Shown here piece by piece: positions 1 through 5,238 of a stretch of DNA of 5,340 nucleotides; position 1 is the stretch's first letter; each line of letters begins with the position of its first letter. The notes under the pieces are model-generated. The model was not told the origin of the DNA. It ran no database searches and saw only the letters and a list, made by a program, of their open reading frames with translations. The stretch lies in assembly GCA_937873665.1 (NCBI GenBank), contig CALMYW010000314.1, positions 1 through 5,340 of the forward strand, in the 5' to 3' direction. The DNA comes from an uncultured Sphingorhabdus sp. Its GTDB lineage: Bacteria; Pseudomonadota; Alphaproteobacteria; Sphingomonadales; Sphingomonadaceae. The position numbers and the translations under genes were made by a program.

Positions 1-48
1 CGCCAGCTTCACGGGGGTATTAAGTGGCTGAAATTTCTTCGCATCGAA

Positions 49-1149
49 CTAGCACTGCAACAACGCATGCCTGCCCGACTCCAGATACCATTCCAATTCT
101 CGAAGATCCGCCTCTGTCACAGGATGTCCCTCAATGACCGCGTAGAAACTACGAACGGCGGTCTTGTCGAAGCCAGCTTCGACCAATCTTAGCCACAGCC
201 GCGCCTTGTCGCTGCTATTCCATCCGTAATGAATGCTCCACCAGGCACTTATGTCCATCAGTAGCCGAATGGGCTTGCTGATGTGTTCCTCAGACAACTG
301 CTTCGCATTCGGGAAATCAGCAAACGATATTCTCTCGAAGTTGTGCTTGTTCCGGTAATCCATACGCACCATGCTCGCGAGCGTCTTGATGCCGCGGATG
401 GAATACGCTTCCTCTGGTGCGTTGTCATGCAACCAGCCTAGGACACCATCGGGCATGGGCACCCCCTCCCGATTGAGCGCGATCGACGCTTGGTAGGCCC
501 AGTAGATGGGGTATGACAGAAGCCTCGTTTCTATCGGATACGGAACCACTTTCCAGTCCCCAACCCCCTCTCTGCGGAGCATATCCACGTCCGCCTTACG
601 CAGGAATAGATTGTTTCGGCGCACCTCCAATCGCACTGGAGCCAGACCAGACTCGGCCGAGACCTCACCAGCGTCACCTGAAGGGACGCCCTCGATCACA
701 CGCCCATGCTCAAATAGCTCGCAGCGTACGAAATCGACGGGCGTGAACAGCGCCTCCGCTGCGACATCACCTGCCTTGCCTGTCACTGTCGGCTTCCCCA
801 ACTGGAGCTTGCTCCTGTAGCGGCGCGTCAACCCTCCGTTGGTGAACGCATCGATCGTGCAGGCACCCGTTGCACGGACCTCGTCCGCCTGGCTCTCCGA
901 CAGCCGCAGCAGCAGGATGCTGCCATTCTGTGAACGACCCGCTCGCTGCCGGGTGAGGACTTCCTTCCGCCCCGCGGTGGAAACCGTAGTGGCTGGCGCC
1001 TTGGTTTCGACGAATCGTGCGTAGTAGCTGGTTTGATCCACTTTGACGAAGACATCCAGGCCCTTATCCAGGATGACGTCAAGCGGATTCCGGCTGCCCA
1101 CGATCTTCCACCAGGAGACGGTCCTGTACTCGATCATCTGGTCCTTCAT
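49..1149 (-). CDS. Hypothetical protein (366 aa), downstream of the HUH Rep gene
   Basis: I do not recognise this protein. The chosen ATG at 1149 gives 366 aa and follows a G-rich stretch (GGGGTGG), the only plausible ribosome binding signal. An ATG 15 codons upstream (1194) has none. No signal peptide or membrane helix is visible. The N-terminal part (about 1-115) alternates beta-like segments (LDVFVKVDQ, SILLLRLS) with a basic patch around residues 61-73. A low-complexity Gly/Ala/Glu-rich linker lies near 155-170. A basic segment with LEVRRNNLFLRKADVDMLRR begins at about residue 174. The C-terminal half is aromatic and looks helical (YPIYWAYQ, SAWWSIHYGW, LEWYLESGR). It is in the same orientation as the Rep gene, separated by 128 bp that include a strong hairpin, so it may be co-transcribed or partly insulated. 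The neighbourhood suggests an accessory role in replication or control of the element, but the sequence shows no function. The reading frame is intact and clearly coding. Confidence 0.8.
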   Translation of the reverse strand: MKDQMIEYRTVSWWKIVGSRNPLDVILDKGLDVFVKVDQTSYYARFVETKAPATTVSTAGRKEVLTRQRAGRSQNGSILLLRLSESQADEVRATGACTIDAFTNGGLTRRYRSKLQLGKPTVTGKAGDVAAEALFTPVDFVRCELFEHGRVIEGVPSGDAGEVSAESGLAPVRLEVRRNNLFLRKADVDMLRREGVGDWKVVPYPIETRLLSYPIYWAYQASIALNREGVPMPDGVLGWLHDNAPEEAYSIRGIKTLASMVRMDYRNKHNFERISFADFPNAKQLSEEHISKPIRLLMDISAWWSIHYGWNSSDKARLWLRLVEAGFDKTAVRSFYAVIEGHPVTEADLRELEWYLESGRHALLQC

Positions 1150-1236
1150 CGCCACCCCATTGGGACGCTCACCGGGTGCTGCCACAGCCAGCATCGCACT
1201 ATCGATGACGACGCTTCCATCAGCAACGCCGCCTAT

Positions 1237-1270
1237 CCATGCGCCCGGGCATTGAGGCCCGGGCGCATGG
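1237..1270 (-). terminator. Perfect 14-bp-stem hairpin just after the Rep stop codon
   Basis: CCATGCGCCCGGGC (1237-1250) and its exact reverse complement (1257-1270) flank a 6-nt loop, ATTGAG. The right arm ends 7 bp from the Rep stop codon (TAG at 1280-1278). The position and the long GC-rich stem suit a transcription terminator or an mRNA 3'-protecting hairpin. No T-run follows on either strand, so an efficient intrinsic terminator is not assured. It could instead attenuate read-through into the downstream 366-aa gene. Confidence 0.55.
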
Positions 1271-1277
1271 TCTCTTG

Positions 1278-2651
1278 CTACTCGTCGCCGCCTCCATCAC
1301 TGGTCGCAGGCGGCTCCACGCTCGCCACCAGATCATCCTGGCTCAGCTGCTCGCGGAGCAGGGGGGTGGGCTTGAAGCCCGGCGGGTACTTTGAGCGCGT
1401 GCCACCGAGCATGCGCCGGACGAACTCCAGTGGGTCGCTCGACGCACGTGGGCGTCCGAGTTTCTTGAGCGCCTGACGTGGGATCGGTGAGCGCCAGAAG
1501 TTACGTTCCTTGTTGCTGGTGGCCTTGATCACGCAGTCCTGTTTGGACATGTACCAGATCGCTGCGCGGATCCCGGCCAGCTTCTCCACGTCGTCCAAAG
1601 TGACGAGCCCCAATCCGTTGAACAGGTACCGCTTACGATCCGAATAACAATTGTGGTAGGCACCAGGCCCCTGCCCCGTGCGCCGCATCCAGTGCTCGCC
1701 GAGCTGTCGCGAAAGGAAGTCGGCGCTGCGCTGCTCGTTGCCGTCGCACAGCACCATCAAATGCCAGTGCATCCCGCGGATGAGCCCGTTCTCGCGCTTG
1801 ATCATGAAGCCCAAGTAGCCAGGCAGCAGGGTGCGCTTGCAGGCCTTGCCGCGAAGCCAGCGCAGGAAGTCGTGCACCGCCTTGTCGGCACGCGCCACGT
1901 CGTAATAGGGCTTGAAGTACAGGTCGATGCGCAACACCAGCAGCTTGGAATGCATGCTGGCCTGGTGGAAGATGAAGTCGCGGGCACTTTTGAAGTTGTC
2001 CTGCTCTTGACGCTCGTGGGTCTCCCCCGCGTTGATGAACCGCCACGCCTTGGCGACACGGCGAACGAAGCGCACCAGCCGCCTCAGCCCTACGACGAGG
2101 GCTTCGCTCTGGGTGATGTTCCTGTCCGGATCGCCGTTACGCCGGATGACCTCGGCGTACGTCTTCATCGCCCGCAGCATCACCGTCAGCTTCGGATTGA
2201 AAACGTGATGCATGTAAGCCACGTTCCACTCGGCCTTGTACAGGCGGCAACACATCACGATCTGCCGTGCCAGTTGGCTCAACTCGAACGTCGGGCCCGC
2301 GAAACGCCCAATGCGAGGCGGTGCGATCGCTCGATACGGCTTCCTGTCACTCTGGGCAATCCTGTCGAACAACGCCGACAACAGGCCTTCGACGAAGATC
2401 TTGAACTCGTGATCGTCTAGGCCCGTCAGCGCAATGCCCGGCTGATCGGTGGGAATATAGGCCTTCGACCTCGGGATCCTGACCTTGCCGTTGACGGTAC
2501 CCACATAGGTCACCGCCTCGGCAAAATATTCTTGATGGCCCTCGGCTTTCAGGATCTCCTTGATCCTCAGTTCAAGGGGTGTCGGCCACACGGGTTCGTC
2601 TTGCAGGGGAGGCTGCGCCGCGCAGGCGGACGCTTCGTGGTTCTTTTTCAT
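1278..2651 (-). CDS. HUH-type replication initiator, inovirus Gp2 / YagK-YfjJ-like family
   Basis: This 457-aa protein resembles the inovirus Gp2 family and the YagK/YfjJ C-terminal domain family of cryptic prophages. HUH proteins of this kind nick one strand at an origin through a tyrosine, stay covalently attached to the 5' end, and start rolling-circle-type replication. Motifs in order: a hydrophobic beta strand LLVLRIDLYF (about 237-246, HUH motif I); GMHWHLMV with His295 and His297 as the metal-binding HUH pair (motif II); IWYMSKQD with Tyr367 and Lys370 in a YxxK arrangement (motif III, single catalytic Tyr). The N-terminal 200 residues are likely a family-specific DNA-binding or oligomerisation region, rich in basic residues near 189-204. 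The tail is acidic (SDGGGDE). The ATG at 2651 was chosen because AAAGGTGA lies 4 nt upstream. The frame stays open for 90 codons further upstream, but that part overlaps strong inverted repeats and has no comparable start signal. The gene lies downstream of the alpA-like gene on the same strand. The family call is strong; the nicking activity is inferred from the motifs. Confidence 0.88.
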   Translation of the reverse strand: MKKNHEASACAAQPPLQDEPVWPTPLELRIKEILKAEGHQEYFAEAVTYVGTVNGKVRIPRSKAYIPTDQPGIALTGLDDHEFKIFVEGLLSALFDRIAQSDRKPYRAIAPPRIGRFAGPTFELSQLARQIVMCCRLYKAEWNVAYMHHVFNPKLTVMLRAMKTYAEVIRRNGDPDRNITQSEALVVGLRRLVRFVRRVAKAWRFINAGETHERQEQDNFKSARDFIFHQASMHSKLLVLRIDLYFKPYYDVARADKAVHDFLRWLRGKACKRTLLPGYLGFMIKRENGLIRGMHWHLMVLCDGNEQRSADFLSRQLGEHWMRRTGQGPGAYHNCYSDRKRYLFNGLGLVTLDDVEKLAGIRAAIWYMSKQDCVIKATSNKERNFWRSPIPRQALKKLGRPRASSDPLEFVRRMLGGTRSKYPPGFKPTPLLREQLSQDDLVASVEPPATSDGGGDE

Positions 2652-2655
2652 GGTT

Positions 2656-2663
2656 TCACCTTT
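2656..2663 (-). promoter_or_regulatory. Ribosome binding site of the Rep gene
   Basis: Read on the minus strand, AAAGGTGA ends 4 nt before the ATG at 2651. It decides the start of the 457-aa Rep over the 90-codon longer open frame. Confidence 0.7.
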
Positions 2664-2783
2664 GGTCTGGAGCCACGGCAACCTTGCAAGGACAGTCCGG
2701 CATTCGCCCCTGTCGTATTTAGGCCTCGTGACTGATCTAGTTCGTCCCATCGAGCTGTGGGCATCAACGGGCGGATTGAGAGA

Positions 2784-2838
2784 GCAGCCGCTGCAGAAGC
2801 CGTCTGGTGCGCACCAGGGGGATTCGTACAGCGGCTGC
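2784..2838. repeat. 10-bp inverted repeat enclosing a 14-bp palindrome (candidate origin element)
   Basis: GCAGCCGCTG (2784-2793) and CAGCGGCTGC (2829-2838) are exact reverse complements. The 35 bp between them contain the perfect palindrome CTGGTGCGCACCAG (2804-2817). The pair can form a stem with an internal hairpin, or the palindrome can serve as a dimer binding site. It lies about 130 bp upstream of the Rep start on the Rep side of the gap. Rolling-circle initiators of the HUH class typically recognise hairpins or inverted repeats near their own gene, so this is a candidate Rep origin. No nick-site consensus was recognised, so origin function is inference. Confidence 0.6.
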
Positions 2839-2843
2839 CTGAG

Positions 2844-2872
2844 AGCTGACCAGCCCTTGGCTGCAGTCAGCT
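2844..2872. repeat. 12-bp hairpin with a 2-nt bulge, next to the candidate origin
   Basis: AGCTGAC (2844-2850) pairs with GTCAGCT (2866-2872). The inner CAGCC (2851-2855) pairs with GGCTG (2859-2863) around a CTT loop. Together they form a 12-bp stem with a 2-nt CA bulge at 2864-2865. It begins 5 bp after the preceding inverted repeat, so the two form one compact structured block. It could be an origin hairpin, a single-strand initiation site, or an RNA structure in the Rep leader. Confidence 0.6.
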
Positions 2873-2960
2873 TTGGATCGTTGTCACCGCGCTCTGCCGT
2901 TATCGCGAGCCGTGATCTCAATGAAGACGATAAAGTACTTAATAACTGTACTCGATAGTC

Positions 2961-2974
2961 TAATATTCCGGAAT
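2961..2974 (+). promoter_or_regulatory. Third copy of the operator-like motif (TAATATTCCGGAAT)
   Basis: It matches 11 of 14 positions of TAACATTCCGGGAG, which occurs exactly twice in the divergent alpA/DUF3987 gap. Its core ATTCCGGAAT (2965-2974) is a perfect 10-bp palindrome, suggesting a dimeric protein site. It lies in the most AT-rich part of the gap, where a Rep promoter would be expected. Confidence 0.4.
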
Positions 2975-2978
2975 TCGT

Positions 2979-3050
2979 CTACCCGGGAAACAGGAGGTTT
3001 AGCGGGGTAGCGATGCCGGTGTCCCTACGTTACCCCGGGAACGGCGGGGT
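2979..3050. promoter_or_regulatory. Four-segment block of mutually exclusive stems (attenuator-like)
   Basis: Segment 1 CTACCC (2979-2984) pairs with GGGTAG (3005-3010). Segment 2 CGGGGTAGCG (3003-3012) pairs with segment 3 CGTTACCCCG (3028-3037). Within segment 3, ACCCCG (3032-3037) pairs with segment 4 CGGGGT (3045-3050). The middle stem excludes both outer stems, the 1:2 / 2:3 / 3:4 topology of attenuators. The one imperfect pair of the middle stem is a G-U wobble in plus-strand RNA but an A-C mismatch in minus-strand RNA, mildly favouring a plus-strand transcript. AGGAGG (2992-2997) lies between the arms of the first stem. No T-run follows any stem. Regulatory function is inference. Confidence 0.4.
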
Positions 3051-3083
3051 GGTCTGAGTGGTCGAGTTAGTGCTGCGTCAGGC

Positions 3084-3269
3084 TTACGAAAGAGCCGCCA
3101 CCCAGGCGAATATTTCGCTTGCCTTCCAGCCTACCGCACGCTTGCCGAGGGGAACGGACTCGGGAAATTTGCCCGCCTTCTTCATCGCGTACATAGTCGA
3201 TTTGGACAGACCGATGATCGACAGCACCTCCGGCAGGCGGAGAATGCAGTCACCGGTGCAGCTGTTCAT
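3084..3269 (-). CDS. alpA: AlpA-family phage regulatory protein (MerR-like small HTH)
   Basis: This 61-aa protein is a typical AlpA-family DNA-binding protein. AlpA of the E. coli prophage CP4-57 is a small activator of the element's intA and is tied to excision; related short MerR-like proteins act as excisionases or activators. The sequence shows the family pattern: ILRLPEVLSIIGLSKSTMY (residues 9-27, helix-turn-helix with Ser22-Tyr27 in the recognition helix), then KAGKFPESVPLGKRAVGWK (31-49, the wing, with the Gly-Trp before the last helix), and ASEIFAWVAAL (50-60). The ATG at 3269 follows a purine-rich AGAGAAGAAG. A GTG 33 bp upstream (3302), with GGGGG about 9 nt before it, would add 11 residues that lie outside the usual fold. 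It heads the minus-strand unit toward Rep and diverges from the DUF3987 gene. The exact target is unknown; the 14-bp motif upstream of both genes is a candidate site. Confidence 0.88.
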   Translation of the reverse strand: MNSCTGDCILRLPEVLSIIGLSKSTMYAMKKAGKFPESVPLGKRAVGWKASEIFAWVAALS

Positions 3270-3337
3270 CTTCTTCTCTGGTACTCCATCGTGAACGGAC
3301 ACACAGGCTAACCCCCACTTAGCGCAATTAGAAAATG

Positions 3338-3351
3338 CTCCCGGAATGTTA
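3338..3351 (-). promoter_or_regulatory. Operator-like 14-bp motif upstream of the alpA-like gene
   Basis: On the minus strand this reads TAACATTCCGGGAG, an exact copy in inverted orientation of 3662-3675. It lies 69 bp before the alpA ATG, with an AT-rich stretch (CATTTTCTAATTG) just downstream, so it may overlap or abut the alpA promoter. Likely a regulator binding site; the binding protein could be AlpA itself or an unseen repressor. Confidence 0.55.
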
Positions 3352-3661
3352 GGGAATAGTTATCCGATCGAGACCTTCTTACGTCGATCCGGGTCCCCAA
3401 GGGCCGCGCTGTCGAACAATCCCGCCTCACTCCCAGCCCGTCGCCCGTGTCGTCAGCGACCCCTGCCGCTCGTTAGGCGGGGCCAGCACCGGCCCGATCG
3501 TCCATGCGTTCTGTGCCTAGCTCACTGCCCTCAGGGGGCAGGCCAAGAAAGTTTGTGCGGGTTCGGCACGATGTGCCTACGTGGTTAACTCGACCATTCC
3601 AAGAACGTCCAAACGGTGCAGACCAAGGGCTGGCCCAGACGCGAAATGTTTTATGTTTGTT

Positions 3662-3675
3662 TAACATTCCGGGAG
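3662..3675 (+). promoter_or_regulatory. Operator-like 14-bp motif upstream of the DUF3987 gene
   Basis: TAACATTCCGGGAG is the exact inverted partner of 3338-3351. It ends 58 bp before the DUF3987 ATG and overlaps the T-rich inverted repeat AATGTT/AACATT. The two copies sit at nearly equal distances from their genes and in the same orientation relative to transcription, as expected for a shared operator of a divergent pair. Confidence 0.55.
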
Positions 3676-3733
3676 TTATTGCTGATCCTTGGCTGGGTCG
3701 ATACAACGAGTCATCCAATTCGCTGGTCGCCCC

Positions 3734-5122
3734 ATGCCCCACCCGTTTCCGCAGTTCCCGAACTTGACCCCGATCTGCCCCGTTGATGTGCTCCCGGATG
3801 TGCTGCGGGATGCCGTGCTCCATGCGATCTCGACGAAGGACATCCCGGCCGGCGTGGCACTCACTGATGCGACCGCCGCCGCAGCCGCGATGGTCCACTG
3901 CGCCTACGACGCCGTTACCCCCGACGGCGAGCGCATGCCCACGACCATCAACACCTGCGGCACGGCGGATTCCGCCAGCGGGAAGGGGCGCTCGATCAAG
4001 CAGTTCTTCAAGCACTCCCTGGAAATCCGCAAGCTCCCTCCGCCGGTCATCGAAGGCCGTCCCCAGCCCATCCCATGGGCTCGTCGCTTACCCAGCCACA
4101 TGATGTCCAAGCCCAGCTTTCGTGCGCTCATGGACGCACTGGACGGGCGCGGCATGAACCTCACCATTCAGCGCGAGGAAGGCAGCAGCTTCCTCAAGAC
4201 CGACTTGTTCAAGAAGGACACCGATGCCCTCGCCCAAGTGTGGAGTGGTGACCCACCGTTGGATCATGTCGTCCACGGGGTGCACCTGGAAGCAATCGAT
4301 GCTCGCTGCAGCCTCGGCTTCCGTATCCAGCCCTCCATGATGGACGCGTACCTCAATGGCCCTGGGCGAGGCTCCTACAAGCTCGGGTTCTGGCCCCGCA
4401 CTATCGCGTGCTGCCACGACTCCGAGAAATTCCCCGCAAATGAGACCTACAGGTTTTGGGGGCACGGCAAGTACAGCACCGAGGCGTACGACTTGCACAT
4501 GCAGCGCTTGTCCTCGCTCGTGACCTCGTTCGTGCAAACGGCCTATGAGGGGCGGATTCCTGTGGAACTGGACCAGGACGCGAAGGCGTTCATGCTTGAG
4601 CTGAGCTACCGGATGAAGCAATGGCGAATGGCCTACTACGGCGACATCCGCGAGGCCGCTGGACGCGCTTGGGAGAACACGTTGCGCGTCGCGGTGGTCC
4701 TGCACGTGTTCTGCATCGGCGAAGGCAAGGTCACGCGCGACTACGTGGAGCGGGCTTGGGCGATTGTGGAATGGTCGCTCTCGCAGCACCGGTTGATCTT
4801 TATCGAGTCGCCACGCCAAGCGCTCAGCACGGCACTCGTATTGAAGGCAGTACCGGCTCGCCCGCTTCGCGTCGCCCAGCCCAAGCCTCCGAAGCCCCCT
4901 CGACCACTGCAGATGGCGCAATGGTTTCTCCAATGCATTGCCAGACTGCTGCAGCGTCAGGGAACGGTGACGGTTCGCGAGGTCAACCAGCTGGCGGTGC
5001 TGAAACCGAAGGAGTTGGAGAGCGCCCTGAAGTGGCTGGAACTGGAGGGCGCCGTGCGACTGAAGCCCCACGGTCGCGAGACGCTCATCGAGCTCGTAGC
5101 TTGGCGGCCCACTCTTGGGTAA
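3734..5122 (+). CDS. DUF3987 (YfjI-like) family protein, probable element replication ATPase
   Basis: This 462-aa protein fits the DUF3987 family, which includes YfjI of prophage CP4-57 and is common in phages, plasmids and integrative elements next to replication genes. Its activity is not established, but the fold is thought to be a P-loop ATPase related to primase-helicase partners. Visible in order: the family N-terminus (PVDVLPDVLRDAV, 16-28); a Walker-A-like GTADSASGKGRS (76-87), degenerate because Gly replaces the usual Ser/Thr after the Lys; NLTIQREEG (142-150), resembling a Walker-B acidic strand; VVHGVHLEAIDARCSLGFRIQP (179-200) and LGFWPRTIACC (217-227), typical late family motifs with a possible arginine finger; a helical region; a Pro-rich linker (383-391); and a likely C-terminal winged helix (403-455). 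The ATG at 3734 begins right at the family N-terminus, though its ribosome site is weak. An upstream TTG (3689), 13 nt after GGGAG, would add 15 residues. The gene diverges from alpA, and the VWA gene follows 116 bp downstream. Confidence 0.82.
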   Translation: MPHPFPQFPNLTPICPVDVLPDVLRDAVLHAISTKDIPAGVALTDATAAAAAMVHCAYDAVTPDGERMPTTINTCGTADSASGKGRSIKQFFKHSLEIRKLPPPVIEGRPQPIPWARRLPSHMMSKPSFRALMDALDGRGMNLTIQREEGSSFLKTDLFKKDTDALAQVWSGDPPLDHVVHGVHLEAIDARCSLGFRIQPSMMDAYLNGPGRGSYKLGFWPRTIACCHDSEKFPANETYRFWGHGKYSTEAYDLHMQRLSSLVTSFVQTAYEGRIPVELDQDAKAFMLELSYRMKQWRMAYYGDIREAAGRAWENTLRVAVVLHVFCIGEGKVTRDYVERAWAIVEWSLSQHRLIFIESPRQALSTALVLKAVPARPLRVAQPKPPKPPRPLQMAQWFLQCIARLLQRQGTVTVREVNQLAVLKPKELESALKWLELEGAVRLKPHGRETLIELVAWRPTLG

Positions 5123-5238
5123 ATCGGACATTAGAACCCGTCACCATGAGCGGCGTGGCGCGGCGCACCGCTGGTTCCTGTCTCACATGGTGCGACAGGT
5201 GGCGAGCACGCTGCCATCTCCTACCAGGGAGACTCCTC
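5123..5238 (+). other. Short gap with two hairpins before the VWA gene
   Basis: The gap contains a near-perfect hairpin at 5177-5199: CCTGTCTCAC, loop ATG, GTGCGACAGG, with 9 pairs and one mismatch. A looser GC-rich fold sits upstream (AGCGG/CCGCT, 5149-5172). Neither is followed by a T-run, so a terminator for the DUF3987 gene is not evident; the sharper hairpin could instead be an operator or leader structure for the VWA gene. The VWA reading frame stays open upstream to an ATG at 5146, but I treat this part as untranslated because the strong ribosome site lies further down. Confidence 0.4.
5226..5232 (+). promoter_or_regulatory. Ribosome binding site of the VWA gene
   Basis: AGGGAGA lies 6 nt upstream of the ATG at 5239 and selects this start over an in-frame ATG 93 bp upstream. 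Confidence 0.75.

Larger units (their letters stand above)
2652..3083. other. 432-bp non-coding gap between alpA-like and Rep genes
   Basis: No convincing gene lies here. The Rep reading frame stays open back to 2921, but no usable start or ribosome site supports it. The gap divides into three parts. The Rep-proximal part (2652-2783) has no obvious structure. The middle (2784-2872) is dense in inverted repeats. The alpA-proximal part has an AT-rich segment (about 2928-2976), an operator-like motif (2961-2974), and a GC-rich set of mutually exclusive stems (2979-3050). I infer an origin region and/or the Rep promoter with a long structured leader. I could not identify a convincing -35/-10 pair; the AT-rich segment is the likeliest place for a Rep promoter. 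Confidence 0.55.
3303..3733. promoter_or_regulatory. Divergent regulatory gap between alpA-like and DUF3987 genes
   Basis: This stretch of about 430 bp separates the two divergent genes and must hold both promoters. I see no convincing coding sequence: open frames here have no family resemblance or start signals. Both edges carry the exact 14-bp inverted motif. The interior (about 3370-3640) is GC-rich with several short hairpins, for example CTGCCC/GGGCAG (3525-3541) and GGCAC/GTGCC (3565-3577), none followed by a T-run. A T-rich segment (3644-3668) with the inverted repeat AATGTT/AACATT (3645-3650, 3663-3668) precedes the DUF3987 gene and probably belongs to its promoter. No clear -35/-10 pair stands out. 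Confidence 0.55.

Noticed and set aside
1653..2420. A 255-codon open frame on the plus strand inside the Rep gene
   Set aside because: It is antisense to the HUH Rep, whose motifs lie in this same interval; no motif or ribosome site supports it.
3471..3480. GTTAGGC (3472-3478), or GCCTAAC on the other strand, resembling an integron attC core site
   Set aside because: No matching partner core site is found at attC spacing, and there is no cassette-like gene or integrase, so it is a chance 7-mer.
3525..3541. Hairpin CTGCCC/GGGCAG in the divergent gap as an intrinsic terminator
   Set aside because: The stem is short, no T-run follows on either strand, and no gene ends nearby.
3644..3668. TTATGTT followed by TTTAACAT, reminiscent of a dif/XerCD site used by filamentous phages
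   Set aside because: Only one arm matches in part; the upstream sequence does not resemble a XerC arm and there is no second dif-like copy. It is better explained as an AT-rich promoter with an inverted repeat.
3303..3733. A tRNA or other RNA gene that could mark an attachment site
   Set aside because: No T-loop, anticodon arm or acceptor pairing could be assembled, and no direct repeat typical of an att site was seen.
3473..4015. A 180-codon open frame on the minus strand overlapping the DUF3987 start and the regulatory gap
   Set aside because: It lies antisense to the well-supported DUF3987 gene, has Gly/Arg-rich composition typical of GC-rich shadow frames, and shows no family resemblance.
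4088..5131. A 347-codon open frame on the minus strand opposite the DUF3987 gene
   Set aside because: A shadow frame: the plus strand carries recognisable DUF3987 motifs throughout, while this translation has His/Arg/Leu-rich low-information composition.
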